64,000 bases of DNA, taken from the NCBI RefSeq assembly GCF_905220565.1, contig NC_059394.1:3665501-3729500 (forward strand). The letters run 5' to 3'. A program made the translations under genes and the position numbers. The notes under the pieces are model-generated. The model searched no databases and was not told where the DNA came from. It saw only the letters and a list, made by a program, of their open reading frames with translations. This DNA is from Melitaea cinxia (Eukaryota; Arthropoda; Insecta; Lepidoptera; Nymphalidae). This document shows positions 22,996-33,261 of this stretch, in pieces. Each line of letters begins with the position of its first letter. The first letter of the stretch is position 1.

Positions 22996-23689
22996 ACATG
23001 ATCTGGTTGAGCCTGACCTTTTTTCTACTCGGGTAACTGCAAAACGCGTGGTTTGATTTCGATGTTCAAGACGGCAATCGACGCAGTTTTTTGAGGCCTA
23101 AAAATGTTACAATGAGAACAAAATCGATTAGACGTAAAGTCACTAAGTTATTCTAAGAAACGCTTGTTTTTTAATTTTTTCGATTTTTTTGGTTTTCGAT
23201 ATCTCACGAACGAATGAACCGATTTTGATTTGCAAAACGGCATTCGACGTCGTTTTTTGAGCTTAAGAGCTGATTAGGTTATGGAATTGATCGGTGCAAT
23301 AGCCAAAAAGTTATTCTAAAAAAACATCATTTTCGAAAAAAATTTTTCGCGGTTTTTTTTTTAAATTTCTCAAAATCTACCGAATCGATTCACTTCAAAT
23401 TTTCAGGAAGTCTAAGTTGAGTGGAACCCTTTCGAATGCCACTAGTCTCGTTTCGATCGGTCAAGCCGTTCAAAAGTTATAAGAGGTTTACATGCGTACA
23501 CACACACATCCACACAGACATACAGACACCCTCGTAAAAATAGTCAGGGAAGCTTTCTAGGGCCTTTAAACGTCGAGATATGATGAAAACTCGACTTTCG
23601 AAAAACGGGGTAAAACCAATAACTTCCCGATTTTTAAAAAATTTTTTAATTTTTTTAGAGGGAAGTTAAAAATGCTTTATTAATCATAA

Positions 23690-24737
23690 CTTTACTATAT
23701 ATAATTTTCAAATCAAAATTTTACATATAAATATGATATAAAAATATTGATAAATTTTTAATAATTTCAATAATATGTAAATAAACATTTTTTTTTTTGT
23801 AATCTTTCAAGAAACTATGGTAAACCGAAATACTAACAATTTTGGTTCATCTAAAAAAGTAGTTACCCTATTATACTGTTAATTATACAAAACACTGTAT
23901 AATTTTACAGTCAAAATAATAAAATTAATGAGAAGATTATTGAATTTCCAATGAATTCATTAGAATTCGAATTTAACTATTGTTTCACAATCTTACTAGA
24001 CCACAGATTAAATTAAAATACGCACAATGTTTGTAAATTTACGAAGCTTGGAAACGAAAGTCGACAGCGTGTTTAGTAAAATTAAACAAGGCTAAAGAAA
24101 AATAGTATTTTTTAGTAATTTTACAATACATTGTGTAATTTTACAATAAGAATAGTAAAAATACCAAAAAAATTTTTTGAATTTTCAATAATTCCATTGT
24201 AGTTTCAATTACAATATTGTTTTGTAAATTTACAACAAAATTAGTAATTCAAAACACAAACAATGTTAGTAAATTTAAGGAGCTTGGTATCGAAAATTGA
24301 TAACCTGTTTAGTAAAATTATACATGGCAACAGACAAATAGTATTTTTTAGTAATTTTACAATGTATTGTGTAATTTTACAGTTCAAATTGTAAAAATAA
24401 TAACAAAATTTGTAAATTTCTAAACACTTCACAGTAATTCGAATTATAAAATATTTGGTAATTTTACAAAAAAATATAGTATCTCAAATTACTAAAAATT
24501 TTGGTAAATCTTCAAAGTTTGTTATTAAAATTTAATAAACTGTTCCGTGAAATTACAATACAAGTAAGATTTATACTCTAAGATTGTAAAATTAAAGCGC
24601 ATCTTAGCAAATTTTCTCATATGTCTTGGAAAATTACTCAAAATGTGTTATAATTTGAATTCATACACACTGATTAGTAATTTAGCCATCTCATGTTGAG
24701 TAAAAAAATGATAATTTTACAAAAAATTTTTACAGTG
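23690..24737. repeat. right arm of element A
   Basis: Rich in GTAATTTTAC, GTAAATTTACRAAGCTTGG and AATTTTACARTRYATTGTGTAATTTTAC words repeated at roughly 260-270 bp spacing (for example near 24020 and 24265). It ends in TTTTTACAGTG, next to TA. No coding potential. Confidence 0.5.
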
Positions 24738-25390
24738 TACGAACTATCGTTAAACTAAAAGTCATTACTATAATTTAGTAATTGAATAAATTTAATTTGC
24801 AATACAATGTTGTTGACAAGGTAAACAGTATTAGATGCGTTATTATACTTAATTCAATTCGATTAGTTAATAGAAATTATCATTAATAATGAGTTTAACG
24901 GAACTGTAATGCAAATTTTATTTAAATACATATTTAAAATATATCATTATTTATTGTACTAGAACTTCTAGTAATAACTCCCCGCAGATTTCATTTTCTT
25001 TATTGAAAATTTTTCTGTCACAAAAACTATTTCAAACAGTAGTTTTGATAAGGTAATGTTAACATTATAAAAAAGCAAATTAACAGCAATTTACATATTT
25101 ATTATTGAGCTATTGTCCTTTTTTTTAATGACCTTATAAAAATTATACACTTCATAATTAATTCTGAATGATCTTCTATTAATGGTTTGTGATTAATAAA
25201 AGATTGCTCTGAGATGACGGTTAGGAATTGAAATCGCCATGGCTGTATATTTCTGTTCAAATAAATATTAACTACATCAATAATTAATAACATCGGCACA
25301 AGCTTGCCTATCAACTGGTTTTTTACAGGATATATTTCGGAGAGTGTGCTCAAGTAGGTACTATATTATTTGGTTCTACGATCACCTATC
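24738..25390. other. no gene seen
   Basis: AT-rich unassigned DNA. The 83-codon minus frame at 25102-25353 has no recognisable domain. Confidence 0.35.
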
Positions 25391-25671
25391 TACCACCTAA
25401 CCGCAAGGCATTGCATGAATCTGCACCGCTACGTGGTTGAAATCCCACGATCTCGCACTAAGCGCTTTGCTTCCACGTTCCTAATACGCACTGCAAAAAT
25501 TTAGAATGCCCTTCCGGCTTCCTTTTTTCCAAGTAACTATGTATAACTTAGGTATCTTTAAATCAAGAGTGAATAGGCATATTCTAGGCAAGCGCGCAAC
25601 ATCTTAGGCTACATCTTCACATACCATCAGGTGAGATTGCAGTCAAGCGCTAGTCTATATATTAAAAAAAA
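25391..25671 (+). mobile_element. CR1-type (Zenon-like) LINE 3' end
   Basis: Decayed C-terminus of a non-LTR reverse transcriptase protein: one frame reads GIFKSRVNRHILGKRA after NALPASFFSSNY-like text. Then comes the 3' UTR block ATCAGGTGAGATTGCAGTCAAGCGC and a short A tail at 25663-25671. The same block is present at 27350-27595. 5'-truncated. Confidence 0.65.
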
Positions 25672-26477
25672 CTTCAGTCGTTGAAACCTTTTTTACTGTT
25701 AGAAGTGTTAGATCTCCTGTCATTTATGGATATCGTTCTTTTATGACAGCTATAATGTTCTTTATAATCTTCTTCTGTTTTAAATGAGTGTAATTAAAAA
25801 GATAGATTAAGATATTTTAGAAATTATCAGATATATGAATATTTTTAATAATAAAAATTTAATTAAAATAACAGATAAAAAACAAAAAGAAAAATGTACA
25901 AACTGCAGAGGAACACGTAATAGTTTATAGCAGTTTTTCCTAATATACCTCCTAATTTTAATACGTTAAAGTATAAAGTTAACAGGAGGACACAAAATAT
26001 ACATAATAACACTGTAAACAAAAAAAAATATATATAAAGAAATATAGCAAAAATAGAAAAGCAATTAAAAAACCAACAACCTAACTGTAACGACACGTAA
26101 TAAAAGTCCAATAAAAACTACCGAAGACATTCCGATCTGAATAAAAGCATTTCTCGGCGACAAGGCCGTTGTCATATCTTGGCAAGAGTCAAGACTTTAC
26201 ATCTGGAATTAATTTTGTCCCCGTTTAATCGGAGACGGAATTAGTAAGTGGGTCGAAACTAATAAATCCGAATGTCGGTAGCGGCTTGTCAAACGTCAAT
26301 AATATCGGAACGATGAATTAGTCAGATCTGAGCGAAGCGAACGTTTAATCAATTATGTTGTAAGAGGAAATGTCTATACACCTATCTACACTATTTGATA
26401 TTAATACGTGTTAGTTTTGTTTCTGAATAAAAAACTAAAAGTCAATAGCTATGTTTTTGATTGAGTGATTCTTCTTG
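25672..26477. other. no gene seen
   Basis: Unassigned. It includes a moderately GC-balanced stretch at 26120-26350 that looks unique. The 82-codon minus frame at 25863-26111 is very hydrophobic and low in complexity and is not supported as a gene. Confidence 0.35.
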
Positions 26478-26640
26478 TAATATCCAACTGCTGGGCATAT
26501 TGGCTTTATTCCTTATCCATGTAGGAGAACGGTTCGAGTTTAATTTACCACGCTGTTCCACTGCAGGTTGGCAGATACATTCCTTATTATGAGTAACGAT
26601 CGCTATCAGGTTTTTGTAATAACAACCAAGAGCAACGGCT
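26478..26640 (-). mobile_element. SINE fragment, minus strand
   Basis: The complement contains CCTGATAGCGATCGTTACTC, CAGCGTGG and CTCCTACATGGA, in the same order as the 3' half of the SINE at 58288-58660. It is diverged and lacks the tRNA head. Confidence 0.5.
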
Positions 26641-27349
26641 TAACGTACTTTCTGAAACACTGTGAGGAGTATACAAAGGTCCTTCCTAAGTGGATTAAAT
26701 TGAAGCACTGAGGTTGTTACGAAAAAGAACAACAGTTAGCCGACTACATTTATTAAAAATAACTACGCGTTGACCGTTTGAAACTTAAATCCATAAATAA
26801 CGATTGTCAACGTGTCAAAATATAAAAGGACAATTCAATTCAAATAACGATATTAATATGTGAAAATACAAATATTTGTATGAAATTAACAGTATCGTCC
26901 GTCGATGTCAGAGTGCAACGTTTATCGCGCACATATCAAATACTTGGCCAAAATTAACTTAATGCAAACAACCTCATTGTTAGTGCGACTGTTAGCAAAT
27001 CAATAGAATAAGTTAAATGTACTATTTTTATTTATACATACTTTTATATTTTATCCGTTCAGAAAATAAATGTTTCAAATTTTTCATAGTTTTTGATCGT
27101 TGCACAAGACGGTATTAAAATTCAAGTTCTTCTAGATTTAACTAACACAGTTAAGTTTAGATGTTGTATGAAAAAACTGGGTTTAATACCCAGTTAGACT
27201 TTCATAAAGCTAAGATTGATAATGTACGTTTTATTTAATTATCTGTTTTATATACTTATGTAATTAAATAAATAGTAAGTTATTGGTATTATATCTTGAT
27301 TTCTTTTTTATTTATTTATTAAAAATGTTCTTACAAAAATCCACTAGTG
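26641..27349. other. no gene seen
   Basis: AT-rich unassigned sequence without credible frames. Confidence 0.35.
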
Positions 27350-27595
27350 ACTGGAGCCTCCTTTTAAGCATGTTGTTGCCTGTACCAGGAGACTCCGCTC
27401 TTCCATTAGCATAATATGGAATAAAGAATGGAACTCTCTACCAGCGTCTGTGTTTCCGGAAAACTATCACATGGGGATCTTTAAGTCGCGAGTAATAGGT
27501 TACTTCTAGGTAAGCGTGCTCCATCTTAGACCGCATTTTCACTTATCATCAGGTGAAATAGTGGTCAAACGCAAGCCTATCATTGTATAAAAAAA
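27350..27595 (+). mobile_element. CR1-type (Zenon-like) LINE 3' end
   Basis: Same family as 25391-25671. Frames read RSSISIIWN, WNSLPASVFPENYHMGIFKS, then the 3' UTR block ATCAGGTGAAATAGTGGTCA and an A tail at 27589-27595. Frameshifts separate the pieces. Confidence 0.7.
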
Positions 27596-27877
27596 TAGTA
27601 ATAAAAATAATCTTAAAAAAAAAACAACACGAAAAACAACAATTTTATTACTTATTCTTAATTTAGTAAGTACTCGTCAGTTATACCTTTGTTTTTTTTT
27701 AGGCTCAAAGGGGAGAAAACGCTAGAAAGATGTGAGTGCTTTTGATCCTGCAGTGTCAAAGAACATTTTCGAAAACTCTCACCAGTTTGTGTAATTATCT
27801 TTGTGATCTGCTACATACCTGAAACCAAAAAAAACTATATAAGATTATATTTAAATAAATCTTTACAACATACACAC

Positions 27878-28097
27878 ACGGTCCTGATCCACGGTGTTCC
27901 TAAAGTAACCAGCTTAATGCTTGTTATAAGTAACAGCCGACTGGTATAGCTACATATTATTTTTTTTCGACAATCATATATATAAATAATACATATATAA
28001 TTAAATATTATATTACACCCAGATTCGGAGTGGGAATCGATCCCGCAACCCCCGGAGCAATAAGCAGTGTCACTACAAACTGCGCCAACGGGCTAGT
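27878..28097 (-). mobile_element. tRNA-derived SINE (family 2)
   Basis: On the minus strand it begins CTAGCCCGTTGGCGCAGTTT (A-box region), then GGGATCGATTCCCAC (B box), TCTGGGTGTAATATAATATT, and later AGTCGGCTGTTACTTATAAC. The order and much of the text match the plus-strand copy at 63428-63625. Confidence 0.65.
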
Positions 28098-28536
28098 CAT
28101 TTATATAGTATGTTTGGAATAGCTTAGGTGAACCTGATTTTATATATGTATATGAAAGTAATATGAGCTAAAGCGTTAGCGGGCAATACTAATAGCATAC
28201 AATAGTAGTTTGCTAAGTCATTTGCCTTCCTATCTATATTGTATGTAATAATTGATAAATTTCATTAATAACGTAATTTGATTTAATTGTATGCGGTGAG
28301 CCGCAACGTAAACTAGGACAAATGAACGGATAGTTCAAAATTGTTCTATATGATGTAATGATATTAGCAAGCGACTGAGAGGCAACGCACTGACTCAATT
28401 TTATTGTTATTTGGAAAGAGGTAAGGGACTAAATCCGTATAAAAATGATTAACTAATATGTTAAGGGCAACACCAGAGGACGGCCAAAAAACAGGGTAAG
28501 GTCTAAACATTTTTGAATATCATATCAAAAATTGAC
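28098..28536. other. no gene seen
   Basis: Unassigned AT-rich DNA between a SINE and the tRNA-like cloverleaf. Confidence 0.35.
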
Positions 28537-28608
28537 CGCTCCAGCGGGGATCGAACCCGCGTCTCCGACTGACCGTGTCGGCGCTCTAGCCAATTAAGCT
28601 ATGGAACG
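28537..28608 (-). tRNA. tRNA-like cloverleaf (anticodon GGT), probable pseudogene or SINE head
   Basis: Read on the minus strand, 72 nt fold into all four stems. The acceptor is CGTTCCA/TGGAGCG with one G-T pair, and TA follows at 8-9. The D stem is GCTT/GAGC with GG in the loop. The anticodon stem is CCGAC/GTCGG around the loop ACGGTCA. A 4 nt variable loop precedes the T stem GCGGG/CCCGC with loop TTCGATC. The loop places GGT (Thr) at 34-36 but has C where U33 is near-universal, and GGT-Thr is not a normal eukaryotic isoacceptor. I therefore favour a tRNA-derived SINE head or pseudogene over a working tRNA. Confidence 0.5.
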
Positions 28609-29060
28609 ATGTACCCGCTAGATCGAAACTTTTGACATGATGATTTTTATATTCAGTTTGAGAGAATCGTGGCGCCGTCTATAGTGAGTATGGTATAGGG
28701 TAAGGTCTGTCGAGGCAGTTTGTAGTGAAATAAAATTAATATTTATAAGATGTTGTCGGACAGACTTCGGGAATAAAAAATGTAACAGATAGAATATATT
28801 TAAATTTAGATACAAACTAAATCTAAAATCAAATTTTGTATACGAGTATCGAATTTAGATCAACAGAAACAATTAGTTGCGGGTTCTGTTCCATCAATTA
28901 ATCTGTTACAAGTCGACAAGGACAAAGTCATCTGTCAAGCCTAACGAAAACGTGGATTAACAAGTGAACAAATAGAAATCGAGGTAGAGTAAATTTACTA
29001 CCACACAGCAGAAATAACGAAAAATTATACACACAGCGGAAAATTTTATTGATTAATTTT
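28609..29060. other. no gene seen
   Basis: Unassigned. The small minus frame at 28618-28815 has no recognisable domain. Confidence 0.35.
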
Positions 29061-29360
29061 AACTGAGGTAGGGCACAGCAGGAAATTTCCGGCTAAAAAT
29101 ATGGAGCAACCCGACTGAGACAGTACCTCTACCTTACAGAAGATCACAGCTAAATAATACTGTTTTCAAGCAGTGTTGTGTTCCTTTTAGTGAGTAAGGT
29201 GACCAGAGCTCCTGGGGGGAATTGGGGATAGGGTCGGCAACGCGCTTGTGATGCTTCTAGGGTTGCAGACGTTTATAAGCTACGGTAATCGCTTACCATG
29301 GTGATGGTGGTACTAGGTGAGCCGTACGCTTGTTTGCCGACCTAGTTCCATAAAAAAAAA
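29061..29360 (+). mobile_element. retroelement 3' end, poly-A tailed (family P)
   Basis: Carries GGAAATTTCCGGCTAAAAAT, CAGAAGATCACAGCTAAATA, GACCAGAGCTCCTGGGGGG and GCCGTACGCTTGTTTGCCGA, then an A tail at 29352-29360. Partial copies lie at 30275-30506 and, inverted, at 42717-42832. I know this as a common lepidopteran retroelement tail but cannot name the LINE. Confidence 0.6.
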
Positions 29361-30274
29361 GATTCCCGATAAAGCTATCTGACGTATGAAACTTGACGTA
29401 TCCAACAGATAAAGATGAAGAAGACAGAAAGTTTTAGATATAAGTTTTTTAGATAAAATATATTTTTTCTTTTCAACTATCAAATCTACTTTACGTGTCA
29501 AATCTATTTAACCTGTGAAATCAGAAGTTGTAGTTTTATAAGTAATAACATTTGATAATAGCTCTCAGTAATGTATGTGTAAATTAAATTTAGTCTTATT
29601 ATCAACCGGTGTAATGGATCGAAGAATCGATCAATTCAGAGCATTCCTTGCCTAACAGACCGCTAAAACCTCCTTGCACAGCTCAACAGTAAAAGAGTTT
29701 TGATAATCTGATACAGAAATACCAATTATTTGTTTTTTTACAATCGTAATTAGATTTAATTTTCAAGTTTTCGAGGCCACTATTAACATTGTAAAAAAAA
29801 ATCATAAGATTTTAAAAATAACATTCAGTATTATTATAGTATGAACTATTTCTCAAACTCTGCAGAGAATCAATAAATCTATTGCCATAATGCAATTACG
29901 GTTCGCGGCGTAACTGCTGCGTTAGCGTCGCTTAAAGCGCTTAACTTGATTAACACTGTCGCGTTGTTTACACTTTTAATGTGAACTACATTTCGATAAA
30001 TTACTACTAAAATAACGAACTGGAAGATTCTATTTTTCTGTATTATTTTTATATCATTGCACATTTTTAGCCTGCTTTAACATTAGTTATTATTACCACG
30101 GGTTGGCTAGAAGATATATAAATAAAAAGGTACATCAAAAGTTGTCAATTAAAATTGTTAACGAATTACCGTATCAAATATTTATTGAAATAAAGACTAC
30201 ATTTATTTGTTTTTATTGGATATAAAAAACGGTATTAAAATTAACAAAAAAAAAATCTACGTTTAACGTTTCAC
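29361..30274. other. no gene seen
   Basis: Unassigned AT-rich DNA without credible frames. Confidence 0.35.
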
Positions 30275-30506
30275 AGAGGAAGGAGGTTTCAGGAAATATC
30301 CTGCTCAAAATCTGGTGCAGCCCGACTGGGCAAGTACCTCGACCTTGCAGAAGATCACAGCTCAATAATACTGCTTTTAAGCAGTGTTGTGTTCATGATG
30401 TGAGGGAGGTGACCAGAGCTCCTGGGGGGAAATGGGATTGGGCCGGCAAGGCGTTTGAGATGCTTTTAGTGTTGCAGGTATTTACACAGGATACGGTATT
30501 CGCTAA
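30275..30506 (+). mobile_element. retroelement 3' end fragment (family P)
   Basis: Matches 29061-29290 (GAAGATCACAGCT, GACCAGAGCTCCTGGGGGG, then the GGCCGGCAAGGCG-type block) but breaks off before the GCCGTACGCTTG end and has no A tail. Confidence 0.55.
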
Positions 30507-31064
30507 AATCAACCTACACTGTAATAAACAGTTATGTCCAGAATTAACGCAAGGCAAGGTTTATAAATAAAGTATCAGTGAACCCACGAAATGGCATTGG
30601 CATTAGACATCTTTATTTCGGGGTTACGAGATACGCACAATTCTTAATCACATAAAAATTAATAATTTGCGTCAATTTGACTTTATGGATATTTTTATAT
30701 AAAATTTGAATTTAGTTTTAATAAAGTAGATAAATTTTATATTTTTTAATTAATTTCTCTTATATTGAGTCTCGGCCGCTTGACGTTAATTAGTAATTAG
30801 AAGTAGATAATAAAGGTAATTTAATATAACATAATAAGGTAGATACTGAAATTGCCATTTTAATACAATGTGAATAGCTCATTTTACAATCGTGCTTGCT
30901 CGCAAGCGAAAAAACCCGAATTCAATTGCATCGACAATTAATACATTGAAGATAGACGAAAAATTTGTCAAACAAAGATCACCTTTCGATTAAAAAAGAA
31001 TCATCCAAAGCGGTCCGCTCAGTAAAAAGTTCTGACATAACATATAAATAGATCGATAGAATAT

Positions 31065-31190
31065 GCTTTATTGCACACCACTCAGAAAGGATTTACATAA
31101 AAACACTTGTTTACATATAGAGATAGTAATGTACAAAGGCGGTCTTATCGCTTATTAGCGATCTCTTCTAGACAACCTTTAGAAATAGAA
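31065..31190 (-). mobile_element. retroelement 3' end (family Q)
   Basis: On the minus strand it reads GGTTGTCTAGAAGAGATCGC, then a short GCGATAAGACCGCC hairpin, and ends GGTGTGCAATAAAGC with a polyadenylation signal. Related pieces are at 42111-42230 and 54741-54850. Confidence 0.5.
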
Positions 31191-31260
31191 AAATATGTAT
31201 TAAAAAGGTAGGTGCAGCAGCGTAATTATCTGTATAGTTTGTAAATAAAACTTACATGTA

Positions 31261-31593
31261 TGTTAAGTACGGAACCGTACTATCTATCATACAGTACCCT
31301 AAGCTCATCCATGAAAATGCCGAGCATGCATTTAATATCCATATTCAATAAACAACGGAAAACCGATGCAGCCCATGTCGCAACGTCCGTCCAGCCACGA
31401 GCCGCCGACGCAGCGATTTCGTCATATTTTAAATTTAATTTCATTATTAATTTTTATACAAAATTTTGTCATTCCTAATTCTCGCATCGAATAGGTTTCA
31501 CATCTCTTAATTGTAATTTTATTTTAATTAATTAAAGTATTTTTTAAGTCATTTTGGTTTTTTTTCGATCCATCGGCTGCAGTAAACGTAATT
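31261..31593 (+). repeat. 5' LTR of the errantivirus
   Basis: Starts TGTTAAGTACGG and ends CGTAATT; matches 38553-38885 throughout. A 72-codon frame inside both LTRs is simply the repeated LTR sequence and not a gene. Confidence 0.92.
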
Positions 31594-31610
31594 GGCGCAG
31601 TCGGTAGGAT
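31593..31610 (+). promoter_or_regulatory. primer binding site, tRNA-Ser
   Basis: TGGCGCAGTCGGTAGGAT is complementary to the 3' end of insect tRNA-Ser including CCA, the primer known for the 17.6/297 group. It starts on the last base of the LTR. Confidence 0.85.
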
Positions 31611-31973
31611 ACTCGCGGGCCGGTTCGCGAGCATTAGAATTTTCTCATATCGATATTCGCGTTCGCGAGTCGCCCGGGAGGCTGTCAAGTCACGCTACGA
31701 GTATCCAGAATCTACGGAGCTGCCAAGCTGAGTGGAGAATCCAAGCATCGATTCACGAAAAAGAGCCAGAGATGAAACATATGTAAGTACACTTGAATCT
31801 TTCTCGTGTTGCTTCCTTCTATCCTAAGTCATTTTATCCTCAAGATTTTTCATCACGAAAAGCCTTGTCCCCGGGAACCTGCATCCCGTCAGGCTCGTCG
31901 TTATATAGTAGATAGTTATAGAAATATAGACAGTAAATTAGATTTTAATTTAAATATTTCATATAATTCAAAC

Positions 31974-33235
31974 ATGTCATACGATCCCGACGTTATTTTT
32001 AAGGCCTTACGCCTGGTGCCAGAGTTCGATGGTAACCCGAATATATTAACTAGGTTCATAAATATATGTGATCAAATAGTTTTGCAATATGCGAGTGCCG
32101 AGCCAGGTAGTGAATTAAGTAATTTATGTCTCTTAAACGGTATACTAAATAAAATAACAGGGTCCGCCGCGTCAACTATTAATTCCAACGGCATCCCTGA
32201 CACTTGGACTGGAATGCTGATCTTGGTATAAGATCAGCATTAATTAATAATTTTTCGGATCAAAGAGATGAAACGGCTTTGTACAATGACCTCTCCTTAG
32301 CTACGCAGGGTAATAAATCCCCTCAGGAATTTTATGATCAATGTCAAACCTTGTTCAGCACTATAATGACATACGTAACGTTACATGAGAGCTTACAGAC
32401 GACAATTGAAGCTAAGCGGACACTTTATAAAAAGGTTACAATGCAGGCCTTCGTACGAGGTTTAAAAGAACCCCTAGGTTCACGTATCCGTTGCATGCGC
32501 CCGGAAACTATTGAAAAGGCTTTAGAATTCGTTCAAGAAGAACTAAATGTAATTTATTTACAGCAGCGTAATGATCTTCCTAAGCATAATACTCAGAATA
32601 CGTCTAAAGCTACGTCACATAACATAGTATTAAATACGCCCAGCGCTATGCGACCCGTACCTAACTGGCCCGTTCCAGTAGGACCGCGTTATTACCAGCC
32701 GGAACCCCAAGGTTTTAGATTTAACTCTCCTATCGCACAGCCCCAAGCTTTTAAGTTCAATAGTCAACAAAATCGTTTCCCTAGTCGAACCCAACAAATG
32801 TTTCGCGCACCACCACCGAATTACAACCCCCAAAGTAATGTGTTTCGCTTACCACCCCGATCAAATCCACCACAAAATTTTAATGCGAAACCAATGAGTG
32901 GAGTTCAACATTATACTCCTAAGCCTATGATATCAGGTCATGATTGGCGTAAATCTGGGAACCCACCACCAACTAATTATTTTAAAACACGCGAGGTCAA
33001 TCTAAATGAATTTTATTCACCCGACTGTTCATACTATACTGACTATCCGGACTATGACTATTATACAGACCCGAATGACTACTTCAACCCCTATGATTAT
33101 GCTGCCAACCCGACTTACTGTAACGATAGTTATGACAATGAAATAGTAAATGAGTTAGAATCTCAGCCAGGCCCTAGCGGTGAATCCCAACCTCAGGATT
33201 TTCAAGTAGACAAAAAATCAAAAGAGCAAGGATAG
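31974..33235 (+). pseudogene. gag of the errantivirus, one frame break
   Basis: Begins MSYDPDVIFKALRLVPEFDG at 31974, a capsid-type start that I prefer to the upstream ATG at 31806. The first frame stops at 32231; the second is open from 32204 to the stop at 33235, so a one-base frame change falls in the overlap. The second part carries NNFSDQRDETALYNDL and SPQEFYDQC, usual in errantivirus Gag, then a Pro/Gln/Asn-rich region and a Tyr/Asp-rich tail. No CCHC zinc knuckle is visible, which is normal for this group. It acts in particle assembly and RNA packaging when intact. Confidence 0.85.
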
Positions 33236-33261
33236 ACGTTAATTTACAGACTCAACGACAG

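Larger units (their letters stand above)
9809..23033. mobile_element. 13.2 kb TIR element C (CCCGAGTAGAAA, TA duplication)
   Basis: The left terminus CCCGAGTAGAAA (9809-9820) is a perfect 12 bp inverted repeat of the right terminus TTTCTACTCGGG (23022-23033). TA flanks both ends (9807-9808; 23034-23035). The sequence left of the first TA (GAAATGCCA) and right of the second (ACTGCAAAACGCGTGG, then GATGTTCAAGACGGC) joins into a copy of the B module seen intact at 9475-9530. C includes an LTR retrotransposon of 7.2 kb, so its own length is about 6.0 kb. It carries palindromic/tandem CCTGATCAGG-type modules at both ends and a decayed spliced gene on the minus strand. The superfamily is unknown; the TA duplication would fit Tc1/mariner or another TA-targeting group. 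Confidence 0.7.
9150..23668. mobile_element. nested repeat element B (AACTTCCC / GGGAAGTT)
   Basis: The left arm begins near AAAAGAGGATGACCCTGAAGG and AACTTCCCGC (about 9150-9220). The right arm ends with AGAGGGAAGTT near 23668. Between them lie degenerate tandem modules of about 160 bp, each with GATATCTCACGAACGAA-like and CAATCGACGCAGTTTTTTG-like words (near 9370, 9528, 9690, 23075 and 23243). The module spacing stays in phase across element C when C is removed, so the two arms were once joined. I know similar text as a widespread arthropod repeat but cannot name it. The exact ends are uncertain. Confidence 0.5.
8334..24737. mobile_element. outer nested element A (TA-flanked, CACTGT ends)
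   Basis: The left end CACTGTTAAAAATTT (from 8334) and the right end, whose complement reads CACTGTAAAAATTTTTT (ending at 24737), form imperfect terminal inverted repeats, each next to a TA (8332-8333; 24738-24739). Both arms (8334-9130 and 23690-24737) are rich in the same words (GTAATTTTAC, GTAAATTTAC, TTTGTAATTTTAC). All other sequence between the arms is later insertions: B, C, D and smaller elements. TA plus a CACTG-type end suggests a Tc1/mariner-type MITE. No transposase was found in the arms. Confidence 0.55.

Noticed and set aside
22420..23056. Overlapping frames of 102-130 codons
   Set aside because: Open because of the 72 bp tandem array and a retroelement remnant; there is no domain, and several frames are equally open.
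28537..28608. Functional tRNA-Thr gene
   Set aside because: C at position 33 and a GGT anticodon make a decoding tRNA unlikely; kept only as a tRNA-like feature.
31260..31478. 72-codon frame repeated at 38546-38770
   Set aside because: The duplication is simply the two LTRs; no coding features.
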